9,781 nt of DNA, from the NCBI GenBank assembly GCA_029942265.1, contig JAOZTO010000014.1:4687-14467 (forward strand), in the 5' to 3' direction. Under the pieces are notes generated by a model. It was not told the DNA's origin and did not search any database. It saw only the letters and a list, made by a program, of their open reading frames with translations. The position numbers were made by a program, and so were the translations under genes. Of this stretch, positions 1 through 8,413 are shown one piece after another. This DNA comes from Desulfocapsa sp. Lineage in GTDB: Bacteria > Desulfobacterota > Desulfobulbia > Desulfobulbales > Desulfocapsaceae. The stretch's first letter is position 1, and each line of letters opens with the position of its first letter.

Positions 1-30
1 AAAAACAAGGGCCAACAAAGCGTAGCCCAT
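1..30 (-). CDS. Start of an unidentified gene, truncated by the window edge
   Basis: An ATG at position 30 opens a frame 14 nt after the acsV stop codon and stays open to the left edge. Only ten residues are visible (MGYALLALVF). They are strongly hydrophobic, as in a signal peptide or first membrane segment. No clear Shine-Dalgarno sequence precedes the ATG. The same strand and tight spacing suggest that it continues the acs operon, possibly as a membrane-anchored partner, but the family cannot be named from ten residues. Confidence 0.4.
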   Translation of the reverse strand, partial: MGYALLALVF

Positions 31-44
31 TCTGTAATTCAATT

Positions 45-1943
45 TTACGTTTTTTTACTTTTTTCAAATTTCACAGACGGAAATAGGCTGAGATCCGTAT
101 GTGGTAGGAAACCTGCTTTAATGAATTCTTCCATATAGCCTGGATGACTCATAAGGTCGAAGTATGTCATGTTCGAGGCGATGGACTCGGCGGTCTCTAA
201 AGCGTTTCTGGCGAGCAGAACCATTTTGGCACCTGCCATGGAGGTATTACCGACGAAATGAATTTTATCAGCATCGACGTCTGGCAGCATTCCTATGTCT
301 ATCGCATGTCTGGTATTCATATAATTGCCGAACCCACCAGCAAGGAAAACAGCCTCAATGTCATCCGAGGTAATCTGAGTTGACGCCATCAGTACACGGA
401 TAGAGGCGAAGACGCCGGCTTTTGATCGCATGAGATTGGCGATGTCGGTCGCTGTTATTGCGATCTCGTCGTGTCCGTCCATTGGCGGAGCTATCTGGAA
501 CTGGATGCCCTGGTCGCCTTCGGAGATTCTCGGGTCAGAGAGGTCTGCAAACCTTCCGGTACGGTCGATAATTCCGTGGGTTACGAACTGAGCGATGATA
601 TCGAGCAAGCCCGAACCGCATATACCGATCGGAGAAGCTTCGCCGATGGTTTTGTACTCGATTTGACCGCCATCGAGTATTCTGAATTTTTCGATGGCGC
701 CTGAGGCGGCTCGCATTCCATTTTTGACACCGCTGCCCTCGAAGGCTGGGCCGGCAGAGCTTGAAGCACAAATGAGCCAGTCTTTGTTGCCGAGGACTAC
801 TTCGCCGTTGGTACCGATGTCGACAAGCAGTGTCAATTTATCGGTTTGATAAATCCCTGTGGCAAGTGCGCCAGCGACGATATCGCCACCGACATAAGCG
901 GCGACAGACGGAAGGCAATAGAGCAGTCCGCGTTTGTTGATGTGTATGCCTGCTTCTGCGGCCCTGATGGGAGGTACGAAGTCAGCGGAGGCAACGTAAG
1001 GCTCTCTTCTGATGCCGGTTGGGTCGAGCTTTAGAAGGAAATGCGTCATTGCAGTATTTCCGGAACAGACGCATGCGGTAATATCGCTGAGATCGACACG
1101 ATTTCGCTCGGTGAGTGTGACGATAAGTTCGTTGACATCGTTTGCAATTCGCGCCTGGAGCTGGTCGAATGCATCATTCTCCTCGCCATAGATAATCCGA
1201 CGGATGTAATCTTCGCCGAAATTTATCTGGCTATTATAGGTAGCTTCGGTGTCGAGAGTTTTGCCGACAACGGTATCGATCAGATGTGCGACAACGGTTG
1301 TCGTGCCCAGATCGATTGCCATGGCATAATTCTGCTTGCTGTTGTCACCGATCTCGACATCGATCAGTTCGGTGGTTCCGCCGCGATGGCCGACGGTGAC
1401 GGTGACTTTGTAATCGGATTTTTTCAGGACATGCGAAAGCTTTTGAATCGTACGCAGGCCGGTCTGGATGGTATCGGTCTCGACGTGATCATGGATTGCC
1501 AGATAAAGCCTCTCGTGATCGGCGGTATGGTCATGAATACTCGGTTTTGGCAATTCAAGGTATATCTTTTTGACCAGAGGGTCGATCGTAGCGGCATCGG
1601 ACGCTTTCGTCCTGTTGCTGTCGATGAGGATTCGACCTGTCTGGAGGTCGTGACTTTTAGGGACGGTGGTAATAATATCGGAAAAGATTTTCGTCTGACA
1701 GGCAAGAACAACGCCGTTGCTCACTTCGTCAGGCGCAAGCAGACCGGTCTGGATAGTCTTGAATTCACCATGATCGACGACGAGCTTACACTTTCCGCAG
1801 TAGCCGTCTCCGCCGCAGATGGACGAAATGTAAATACCGACTTTGTTGGCTGCCTTTAAGAGCGTGGTGCCTTCGTCAACGGTGACCTTGAGACCGCTTG
1901 GCTCGAAAGTGACAGTATATTTTTTTTTCTTGTTTGCGGGCAT
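45..1943 (-). CDS. acsV: Reductive activator of the corrinoid Fe-S protein (RACo/AcsV), 2Fe-2S ASKHA ATPase
   Basis: This ATP-dependent reductase returns the inactive Co(II) corrinoid of the CoFeSP to Co(I), so that it can accept a methyl group again; it is cytoplasmic. The N-terminus is a plant-type [2Fe-2S] ferredoxin domain, with C43, C49, C52 and C82 in the CX5CX2CX29C pattern. A linker and middle domain follow. From about residue 207 there is an ASKHA-type ATPase module: DLGTTT (211-216), DIGTNGE (375-381), a glycine/serine-rich segment around SSAGPAFEG (395-403), AGGFGN (535-540) and GNTSMAGA (565-572). The length of 632 aa is typical of the family. The ATG overlaps the acsC stop as TAATG, with AGAGG about 10 nt upstream inside acsC, so translation is probably coupled to that of its substrate protein. 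Codons 5-8 form a nine-A run. The family also contains activators of methyltransferase corrinoid proteins (RamA-like), but the adjacency to acsC favours RACo. Confidence 0.95.
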   Translation of the reverse strand: MPANKKKKYTVTFEPSGLKVTVDEGTTLLKAANKVGIYISSICGGDGYCGKCKLVVDHGEFKTIQTGLLAPDEVSNGVVLACQTKIFSDIITTVPKSHDLQTGRILIDSNRTKASDAATIDPLVKKIYLELPKPSIHDHTADHERLYLAIHDHVETDTIQTGLRTIQKLSHVLKKSDYKVTVTVGHRGGTTELIDVEIGDNSKQNYAMAIDLGTTTVVAHLIDTVVGKTLDTEATYNSQINFGEDYIRRIIYGEENDAFDQLQARIANDVNELIVTLTERNRVDLSDITACVCSGNTAMTHFLLKLDPTGIRREPYVASADFVPPIRAAEAGIHINKRGLLYCLPSVAAYVGGDIVAGALATGIYQTDKLTLLVDIGTNGEVVLGNKDWLICASSSAGPAFEGSGVKNGMRAASGAIEKFRILDGGQIEYKTIGEASPIGICGSGLLDIIAQFVTHGIIDRTGRFADLSDPRISEGDQGIQFQIAPPMDGHDEIAITATDIANLMRSKAGVFASIRVLMASTQITSDDIEAVFLAGGFGNYMNTRHAIDIGMLPDVDADKIHFVGNTSMAGAKMVLLARNALETAESIASNMTYFDLMSHPGYMEEFIKAGFLPHTDLSLFPSVKFEKSKKT

Positions 1944-3277
1944 TAACCCCAGACCTCTTGCAGATATTTCGGAAGCATTGACGATTCTCTCGGGCCTACC
2001 ATGGTCTCCCAGCCGGTGGCTTCTTCGAGCTTTCCGCTCATTACGGCGACGTAGCCGGGGATGATGAGTTTTTTGTGCGAGACGATGTCTTCGATGCCGG
2101 ATTTGGTGATGGCGTCGGCGACTGCTTTGTCGTTAAGCTTGTCGCCGGAGTAGGCGGTCAGTACGCTGGTGCCTTCGGTGTCGACAACGAGGATATGGCA
2201 AGGTACGCGAGAAGCTTCGACGTCGGATTCGACGGTGTAATATGTCAGCGAGAAGTTCGTGGTGAATATTACGGGCGAATTCTCTGTCGTCTCGCCGATG
2301 GAGTAGAGCTTTGGCTCGACCTGGACGGGCTTTTGCGGATCGCTGTAGATATTCATGATGACCGTCAGGAGCGTGAGGTAAACGGCTGGGTTGACGGTGT
2401 CGAGAACGACGATGCCGGAATACTTGCAGATGAGGCTTGTCGCTGCGATCTGTGAATCGTCATCGCCGCCGATCAGTGCTGTCAGCGAAGGATAACCTAA
2501 CGGACGAAACGCTTTCTTAAGTGCGAGTGTACGCATTTGTGACAGGCTGTAGAGATTTTCTTTGAGGCTGTCGGTATCGAGACTTAATACGATGTCTTCG
2601 ACGCCAGCTGCCTTGATCTTTTCGGTAAGCGTCTCGAGATCCTCAAGCGATGCGCCCTTGGCGACGATGGGACATTTGTTTTCTTTGGCGATCGCGGCCA
2701 TCTTGTCGACGTTTTCCAGAGTAGCAGCTGCGATGAGCGGGACCTGCGAAGCTGTTGAGCCTAGAGCAGCCTTGATGGCGCCTGGGTTTTCCGAGCAGAG
2801 TATCAGGGCGAGCTTGACCGATGCTGCGACCTTGGTGGCGACGGATGCGAATGTGTCAGCGGCGCCGCTTTTGTTGATGATGGTAACAGCTTTTATGCCA
2901 ATCTGTTCGCCGACGCGTTCGAACTGTAGAGAATTGACGGCCTGGATGCGGGCAGCGAGTTGATCATCGGTAAGATCGTCGTATATCGTAGGAGCCAGAA
3001 CCGAAGGATTGTGAAACTTCTCTTCGTGGCGGAACATTGCGGTTTCCTGACCGACCTGGACCTCTGTTTCGCCGGTGCCGAACTTGACCAGCTTCATCGG
3101 AGGAGCAGCTGCCGCTGCCAGAGTGTTCTTTGATTCTTCGGAAACCTCCGGGCAGGCATCTAACTCGGCACGCTTTTGGGCAAGCTGCATCGCAAATGCG
3201 AGACAAGTAGGCATTCCACACTTTTTACAGTTCGTCTTAGGTAAAAGCTTGAAGATATCCAGTCCTGTTAGAGCCAT
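1943..3277 (-). CDS. acsC: Corrinoid iron-sulfur protein, large (gamma) subunit AcsC
   Basis: This is the large subunit of the CoFeSP, which carries the methyl group from methyl-tetrahydrofolate to the A-cluster of AcsB on a corrinoid cofactor. The N-terminal [4Fe-4S] domain is clear: C17, C20, C25 and C42 (CX2CX4CX16C) in the context LPKTNCKKCGMPTC. That cluster supplies the electron for reductive activation of cobalt. The middle (about residues 100-320) is expected to be the TIM-barrel domain and the C-terminal part (about 330-444) the corrinoid-binding domain; this division comes from the family, not from individual motifs. At 444 aa it is full length. The ATG is preceded by AAGGA about 8 nt upstream. 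The gene lies 60 nt after acsB and overlaps acsV by one base. The small subunit AcsD, its obligate partner, does not follow directly as it does in many clusters and must be encoded elsewhere, perhaps past the left edge. Confidence 0.95.
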   Translation of the reverse strand: MALTGLDIFKLLPKTNCKKCGMPTCLAFAMQLAQKRAELDACPEVSEESKNTLAAAAAPPMKLVKFGTGETEVQVGQETAMFRHEEKFHNPSVLAPTIYDDLTDDQLAARIQAVNSLQFERVGEQIGIKAVTIINKSGAADTFASVATKVAASVKLALILCSENPGAIKAALGSTASQVPLIAAATLENVDKMAAIAKENKCPIVAKGASLEDLETLTEKIKAAGVEDIVLSLDTDSLKENLYSLSQMRTLALKKAFRPLGYPSLTALIGGDDDSQIAATSLICKYSGIVVLDTVNPAVYLTLLTVIMNIYSDPQKPVQVEPKLYSIGETTENSPVIFTTNFSLTYYTVESDVEASRVPCHILVVDTEGTSVLTAYSGDKLNDKAVADAITKSGIEDIVSHKKLIIPGYVAVMSGKLEEATGWETMVGPRESSMLPKYLQEVWG

Positions 3278-3337
3278 TGTATCATTCCTTAATTCTGGTT
3301 AAGTTTTCAGATTTTGCGTTTTATTTTGTATTACAAA

Positions 3338-5524
3338 TTAGAACATCGGATCCATTGTCATGGCTGGATGCTCGTTGGTTGTGAGGAAGTCCATAATCTC
3401 TTCTTCACTAGTTCCGTGAGATTCATCGGCGATTTTGTCGAGGAAGGCTGCTCCGCCGAGACCTGCACGTTCTGCGCTTTCGGTGAGCGACTTGGCGAGT
3501 TCTTCCTTAAGCGCCTTTGGCATCCATACGATCCTTCCAACGCCGCCTTCTGCGGAGATGAATTTTTTGGACGAGATGTAATGCTTGGAGTGACCGATGA
3601 AACCGGGCACCTGGTTGCCGCCGCCGACGGTACCTGCCAGCGTCGAGAATTTCATGCCGCATGGCGTGATGTCCGGATGCTCGCGGTTGACGATCATGAT
3701 TCCGTTGGTTGAGGGAAGTATCGCGGAGATACACTCGAAACATCCGCAGCTTGTCATCGGATCGACGATCATTGAATAGGCACTCATCTGCGCGACCATT
3801 CCCTGCGAATTGGCGTTGATGAACTCGTTGATTTTTTCCCACTGACCGATCTTTTTGTCGATCGGGGCACCCTTGGCAAGGGGCTGATTCGGACCGGTTG
3901 GGGTAATTTCAAATGCGGCTTTGCCGTCTAGCCAGCTGTACGCACCGCAGAGGCCGCTTCTTTCGGGTGTGATGACGCAAACGTGAGACGGAGCGAAACT
4001 CTGACAAAGAGTACACGAATAGAACGTATCGACGCTTTCGTCGGTCATACCGGCAAGCCTTTCGTCACGGAACTCATAACTGGCGAGCGCCTTTTTCTGC
4101 ATTTCAAGAACTTTCGCTTCTTCGGTGTAAATCTTGACCTGTATCTTATCGACGATGCTTGAGTAATTATCGTGCAGCATCGCATGGAGAATCTTACCAA
4201 TATGCTCGAGGCGGAAACCTGCTTCGTAGGCAACTTTGCTGATCCTGAGCCAGTTGATGTTACGCTGACCCATGTGCCAGATGCCCTGGGCTTCGTTGAG
4301 GAAAGTATGTGTCTGTCTTTCGAGAACCGGTTCGAAGTCCAACTGCATTTTACGACCTGCGACCTGAACGACAATGCCGATGGGCAGCCTGCCGCCAACT
4401 TCAAGAGTGTCGATGTCGGGACCGATGATTTCAACTTTGCCGTCCTCGACCTCTGAAATGTCGAGCGTCTCTAGCCACTCAAAGCCAGGGGTCCTGTTGC
4501 CGCCGAACTCGCAATACATATCCTCTTTGCGAATTCGCTCGCCTTCAAAGGCGGGACTATAAGCGACGGGGATGGGAACTTCTGAAATCTTAATCTTCAA
4601 TCCGCGAACCTCGATAGCTTTTTCTACGATGTTGTCGTGCGGAATATTCGAAACGACGTGTTCGTAAGTACAAACGCCTGTCGGAAGAATCTCGGGGATG
4701 TCGCTGTCAGCGATTACCGGGAAACCATAGCTGATCGCCCCTGCTGCGGTTGCGTACCATTCGTCAGTAACCTCGCCCAGTGCCAAAACAAACGCGAACA
4801 CCCTGTCCTTGTTATAGATCAGGTTCCGCGTAGCATCGCCTGCTGTTACGCCGCCAAAGCTAAGTGCTGCCCTGCTCGCAAATCCAAGCGAATAAACCGT
4901 CGAACTCGTATCGGGACCGAATGGAACCAATCGCGATTCCCAGCCGAGCTGAACTCCGCCTTCGATAAGCTGTTCGGAGAAAGTTGTGCCGTTTGTGCTG
5001 CCGGACATGAATACGTAAAGTCTTCGCTGCTGGCATTTCAGAGCGATATCGACAGCGGTCTGAACATCGGGAGCGGCGCCAACGATAGCCGCAAACCCAG
5101 GTGCCGAACCGTCAACAAACTGGATGCCGCGTTCGCGAAGGATCACGTCATCAGCAGCACCGAGCCAGATACCCCTTACAGGATTGGGGCCATCAAGATA
5201 TTTGCAGGCTTCGATGATCTCTTCGGCAAAAAGTGTTGCCATACCAGCATCCAGTGCCGGACCGAGATACGGAATCCATACATCTTCGGATACCAACGGC
5301 GGAAGAAGCCCATCGATCTCGCCGATGACCTCTTCAAGATCGCCAAGCGTGGTGACATTAAGCCCCAGCATCGAATGAATAACCGGAAGATAGTAAGCAG
5401 TGTTTGGAAACTCTACGTGACAGTCCTTACCATTCTTTTCGATGGCTGCTGCAAGTGCTTTTTTCGCCTGATCGACAATACTGTAAGCACCTTTAATGGC
5501 CGCTGATGCAATAATTCGTGACAT
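3338..5524 (-). CDS. acsB: Acetyl-CoA synthase (CO-methylating), bacterial type AcsB
   Basis: It condenses CO from the CODH subunit, a methyl group from the CoFeSP and CoA into acetyl-CoA at the Ni-Ni-[4Fe-4S] A-cluster. The ligands are visible: C504, C507, C516 and C526 (FYSCTLCQSF...SHVC...GLC), and the CGC motif C593-G-C595 that holds the distal nickel. All sit exactly two residues before the Moorella thermoacetica positions (506, 509, 518, 528, 595, 597). F510 corresponds to the phenylalanine next to the A-cluster. The protein is 728 aa and keeps the N-terminal domain (about residues 1-310) that docks on CODH and forms the CO tunnel. Archaeal CdhC lacks this domain, so the enzyme is bacterial-type. 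The ATG follows AAGGA by about 9 nt. The gene starts 37 nt after acsA, which fits co-expression of the two halves of the alpha2beta2 complex. Confidence 0.97.
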   Translation of the reverse strand: MSRIIASAAIKGAYSIVDQAKKALAAAIEKNGKDCHVEFPNTAYYLPVIHSMLGLNVTTLGDLEEVIGEIDGLLPPLVSEDVWIPYLGPALDAGMATLFAEEIIEACKYLDGPNPVRGIWLGAADDVILRERGIQFVDGSAPGFAAIVGAAPDVQTAVDIALKCQQRRLYVFMSGSTNGTTFSEQLIEGGVQLGWESRLVPFGPDTSSTVYSLGFASRAALSFGGVTAGDATRNLIYNKDRVFAFVLALGEVTDEWYATAAGAISYGFPVIADSDIPEILPTGVCTYEHVVSNIPHDNIVEKAIEVRGLKIKISEVPIPVAYSPAFEGERIRKEDMYCEFGGNRTPGFEWLETLDISEVEDGKVEIIGPDIDTLEVGGRLPIGIVVQVAGRKMQLDFEPVLERQTHTFLNEAQGIWHMGQRNINWLRISKVAYEAGFRLEHIGKILHAMLHDNYSSIVDKIQVKIYTEEAKVLEMQKKALASYEFRDERLAGMTDESVDTFYSCTLCQSFAPSHVCVITPERSGLCGAYSWLDGKAAFEITPTGPNQPLAKGAPIDKKIGQWEKINEFINANSQGMVAQMSAYSMIVDPMTSCGCFECISAILPSTNGIMIVNREHPDITPCGMKFSTLAGTVGGGNQVPGFIGHSKHYISSKKFISAEGGVGRIVWMPKALKEELAKSLTESAERAGLGGAAFLDKIADESHGTSEEEIMDFLTTNEHPAMTMDPMF

Positions 5525-5561
5525 CTTTTTTTTCCTTTTGCAGGTTTTATTTTAAATAACT

Positions 5562-7487
5562 TTAAAGCTCGCGTCGCTCTTCCATACCCAGAAGTTTACG
5601 TTCGGTTTCATCTTTCAAACCGAGTGCGACACGTTTGGCCTCAATATGTTCAAGCATAAGTTCAGCAGCCTTTACAGGATCGGACTCAAGTGCCCATTGG
5701 CCACCGAGATCGTTACTAATCCCGCCAAGCAGATATTCCATAACATTGTCGCTACCCTGGAACGGGAAAAGTGCGTCTGAAAAGAATACTTTCACCCCAC
5801 TTGCGACAAAATATTGACCTATCGCAAGCGCCTTTTCGGTGATTGATTCCAAACATGCCCCGGCTAGCGGCAACTCGTTAATGTCTTCTCCAAGTCCGCC
5901 TTCTGCAACTATTTCAGCAGTTGCCACAAGCAGCCTACTGTTATCAATGCAACTACCGCAAGCGAGTATCGGAGGTATTCCAACGGTCTCGCATACTTGC
6001 CTGAGCCCTGAACCGGCAAGTTTCAACGCCTCATTCGAGTCAAGCATCGCCCTCTTTCCACAAGCAACTGTCGCACAACCGGTCGTCAGCACCAGAACAT
6101 CTCTCTTTATCAGTTCTTTTGCCATCGCAAGCGGCGTAGAATCCATCGGAACTTTCGGATTAGAACATCCAACGATCGCAGCGATACCGCGAATCTTGCC
6201 GTTGATAATATTATCATTTAACGGGCGATAGCTGGCCCTGAACCGACCGCCAAGCATATACTTGATCGACTCGTTCGTAAAGCCCATCACTCCAGTTTCT
6301 TTATCATCCGGGATTTTTATTTCGCCTCTGTTCTTATAATTGTCTATCGCAGCTATCACCAGTCGCTTTGCGATATTAAGTGCGTCTTTTTCATCAATCT
6401 CGACATGTTCAACGTCTGTCATCTTTGCCTGATGTGCCGTTGTAAACAGTTTCGTATGATAATGAGAAGCAACTTTTGCAAGCCCCTGCATTACACATTG
6501 AACATCGACTGCCATCATTTCGACCGCTCCTGTGGCGATCGCAAGTTCCTGGCAGAGGAAGTTACCGGCAATTGGTATGCCATGTCTGGCAAGCAGTTCA
6601 TTGGCTGTACAGCACAGCCCCGAAACAGCGATGCCCTTAGCTCCTGCCTGTTTGGCTTTTTCCACCATCTCCGGCAAGGAAGCAGCTTCTGCCAATATTT
6701 CAGACATCAGGGGGTCATGTCCATGAACGATAATATTCACTTCGTCTTTACTTATAACGCCAAGGTTAACCTCTCCTACGCCGGGTGATGGAGTGCCGAA
6801 CAAAATATCCTGAAGCTCCGTCGCTAGCATCGAACCGCCCCATCCATCTGCAAGTGCCGTGCGTGAGGCATGGTTCAACAGACTAAGGTAATCCTGATCC
6901 ACGCCCATTGTGCTTCTATGAATTGCTTCAACCACTTCTCGGTCTATAGCACGCGGAACAACACCTTGCTTTTCCCATATCTTCTGTCGCGGTTTGGGAG
7001 CTCGTTTTGTCATCAGCTGTGTGCCGCGACTTTTGCCAAACTCAGCAAGAGCGATCTCACCAACATCAATACCTATCTCGTTGGCAGTTCTTCCTTTTGT
7101 TTCAACGCCCAACTCCTTAGCAAGTGCATGAAGCTTGGCAATATCTTTCATTTTGTAATCTTTTGTTTCTTCCCTTGCAGCTGCTACAAAAGCCTCGGCA
7201 ACTGTTCGACCATGATCGCTATGGGCACTGGTTCCACCTGCTACAGCGCGTAAAAAATTACGGGCGACGATGGTATCTACATCGGCTCCGCAAACACCGA
7301 GCGGCGCTTTCTTGGAAATCCTGCACGGGCCCATAGTACAGATTCTGCAGCATACGCCGCTTTTTCCGAATCCACACTGCGGAGACTGGGCATCAAGCCT
7401 GTCCCAGATATTTTCCTGGCCCTTTTCAGCCATATGTTCGATCATTTCCTGTGCCGCTTTATCGCCGCTACGTTTTTTTACATCCAT
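5562..7487 (-). CDS. acsA: Anaerobic Ni-Fe-S carbon monoxide dehydrogenase, catalytic subunit (AcsA/CooS)
   Basis: It catalyses reversible CO2/CO interconversion and, next to AcsB, feeds CO through a tunnel to acetyl-CoA synthase. Numbered from the ATG at 7487 (641 aa), the cluster ligands are: C38 and C46 for the intersubunit D-cluster; C47, C50, C55 and C66 for the B-cluster; and H257 (in VHGHDP), C292/C293, C331 (VQC), C441 (VGCSN), C471 (TTGC) and C513 (GSC) for the Ni-Fe C-cluster. All expected ligands appear present. The length fits CooS/AcsA. The reading frame stays open upstream to an ATG at 7532 and a TTG at 7538. However, only the ATG at 7487 has a strong Shine-Dalgarno sequence (AAAGAGG, 6 nt spacing), so the 17-residue extension is probably not translated. 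The name acsA rather than cooS is chosen because acsB follows 37 nt downstream. Confidence 0.96.
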   Translation of the reverse strand: MDVKKRSGDKAAQEMIEHMAEKGQENIWDRLDAQSPQCGFGKSGVCCRICTMGPCRISKKAPLGVCGADVDTIVARNFLRAVAGGTSAHSDHGRTVAEAFVAAAREETKDYKMKDIAKLHALAKELGVETKGRTANEIGIDVGEIALAEFGKSRGTQLMTKRAPKPRQKIWEKQGVVPRAIDREVVEAIHRSTMGVDQDYLSLLNHASRTALADGWGGSMLATELQDILFGTPSPGVGEVNLGVISKDEVNIIVHGHDPLMSEILAEAASLPEMVEKAKQAGAKGIAVSGLCCTANELLARHGIPIAGNFLCQELAIATGAVEMMAVDVQCVMQGLAKVASHYHTKLFTTAHQAKMTDVEHVEIDEKDALNIAKRLVIAAIDNYKNRGEIKIPDDKETGVMGFTNESIKYMLGGRFRASYRPLNDNIINGKIRGIAAIVGCSNPKVPMDSTPLAMAKELIKRDVLVLTTGCATVACGKRAMLDSNEALKLAGSGLRQVCETVGIPPILACGSCIDNSRLLVATAEIVAEGGLGEDINELPLAGACLESITEKALAIGQYFVASGVKVFFSDALFPFQGSDNVMEYLLGGISNDLGGQWALESDPVKAAELMLEHIEAKRVALGLKDETERKLLGMEERREL

Positions 7488-7579
7488 AAAAAACCTCTTT
7501 TCATAGGCCAGGCAATTTTCTTTGCCCAGCATGTTCAATATCTAATGATTGAAAATTCATGTTTTTAATAAATCAATAT

Positions 7580-7593
7580 CCGCCGTTAGGCGG
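7580..7593. repeat. Short GC-rich inverted repeat in the cooC-acsA spacer
   Basis: CCGCC-GTTA-GGCGG is a perfect 5-bp stem with a 4-nt loop. On the transcribed (minus) strand it is followed by AT-rich sequence but no uninterrupted T run, so it is not a convincing intrinsic terminator. It could be an mRNA-stabilising or processing hairpin that separates cooC expression from that of acsA, or part of a dispersed intergenic repeat. Confidence 0.55.
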
Positions 7594-7597
7594 TTTC

Positions 7598-7632
7598 CTT
7601 ACCCTGGTGCCTAGTCCCTTATCCCTAGTCCC
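7598..7632. repeat. Degenerate heptanucleotide tandem repeat overlapping the cooC 3' end
   Basis: On the minus strand five consecutive 7-bp units can be read: GGGACTA, GGGATAA, GGGACTA, GGCACCA, GGGTAAG. Units 1 and 3 are identical. The first unit encodes the end of CooC: its GAC is the last codon and its TA begins the TAG stop. The array may therefore have grown into, or supplied, the gene's end. Heptameric short tandem repeats are known in cyanobacteria and some other bacteria; the role here is unknown. Confidence 0.6.
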
Positions 7633-8413
7633 TTTCTTTAATCATTTTCATTAAAACATCCTTCGCTTCAGATAGTTTTTCGACAAGCGAAGGGGCACTG
7701 TCCAAAACATTACTGCGGTCCATATCAGCCCGCTGGATTTCGGGAGTATATTTAATAGCTGTAAGTACTGGTATAGCACCGAGTTGTGAACGTATTTGCT
7801 CGATCTGTGAATCATCAGTGACTTTGTTAATAATAGCCGAAACCTGCTTGATATTTAGCGATTTGGCCATCTGAGATATATTCAGGGCTGTCTCGATACT
7901 CCGGCTGCCAGGTTCGACGACAACGATCAAAGCGTTGATGCCCTCAATGCTCGAGCGACCCATACATTCTACACCGGCTTCAAGATCGACGATGATCGCT
8001 TCTTTACGATTCAGCATCGTATGCGTAAGCAATGCCCGCAAAAAACTTCCCTCGGCACAGGCACAACCGGCACCTGCACGTGTGATACCGCCAAGAACAA
8101 AAAGTTTCAGACCGTTGATCTCAACCCAGTACTTCTCAGGAATATCGCCAACCTCCGGATTCATCCGGAAATAGGCACCCGTAGCATTTTTGTCTGTCCC
8201 AGTCCGCTCGGAGATCAATTTCTTCATATTGATGATCGATTCGGGGACCTGCACGGCAGTTGCGCCAAGTGCTGCGGCAAGATTTGTATCAGGATCGGCA
8301 TCTATCGCCAGAACGTCAAGTCCGGATTTCGCCAAAAGCTGGGCCAAAACGCCACAAACCGTGGTTTTCCCTACTCCGCCCTTGCCTCCTATTGCTACTC
8401 TAAAACCTGACAT
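7625..8413 (-). CDS. cooC: CO dehydrogenase/acetyl-CoA synthase nickel-maturation ATPase (CooC/AcsF type)
   Basis: A MinD/ParA-like P-loop ATPase that drives nickel insertion into the CODH C-cluster (CooC) or the ACS A-cluster (AcsF); the two are hard to separate by sequence. Numbered from the ATG at 8413 (262 aa), the deviant Walker A is GGKGGVGKTT (9-18), the switch I-like DADPDTN is at 38-44, and the CxC motif (C117-A-C119) that binds metal at the dimer interface is in GAGCACAEG. The Walker B region is IVDLEAGVECMGR (141-153). Relatives as I recall them usually read EAGxEH here, so C150 replaces the usual histidine. The frame is open upstream to a TTG at 8449, but that adds 12 atypical residues. 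The ATG at 8413 begins the canonical MSGFRVAIGGKGG and has AAGGA about 10 nt upstream. It leads the cluster, 137 nt before acsA. Confidence 0.93.
   Translation of the reverse strand: MSGFRVAIGGKGGVGKTTVCGVLAQLLAKSGLDVLAIDADPDTNLAAALGATAVQVPESIINMKKLISERTGTDKNATGAYFRMNPEVGDIPEKYWVEINGLKLFVLGGITRAGAGCACAEGSFLRALLTHTMLNRKEAIIVDLEAGVECMGRSSIEGINALIVVVEPGSRSIETALNISQMAKSLNIKQVSAIINKVTDDSQIEQIRSQLGAIPVLTAIKYTPEIQRADMDRSNVLDSAPSLVEKLSEAKDVLMKMIKERD

Noticed and set aside
1041..1859. 272-codon open frame on the plus strand
   Set aside because: It is antisense to acsV, whose protein has clear family motifs throughout. The frame is a by-product of acsV codon bias, and its translation shows no recognisable domain.
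4637..5506. 289-codon open frame on the plus strand
   Set aside because: It lies wholly antisense to the N-terminal domain of AcsB and has no domain-like content; treated as a shadow.
7488..7538. N-terminal extension of the CO dehydrogenase (TTG at 7538 or ATG at 7532)
   Set aside because: Neither start has a Shine-Dalgarno sequence, while the ATG at 7487 has AAAGAGG at ideal spacing and gives the usual family length.
7580..7593. Integron attC-like core (GTTAGGC) in the cooC-acsA spacer
   Set aside because: GTTAGGC fits GTTRRRY, but no matching RYYYAAC partner lies at the distance an attC site needs, there is no integrase, and the neighbours are an intact metabolic operon. It is part of a simple 5-bp palindrome.
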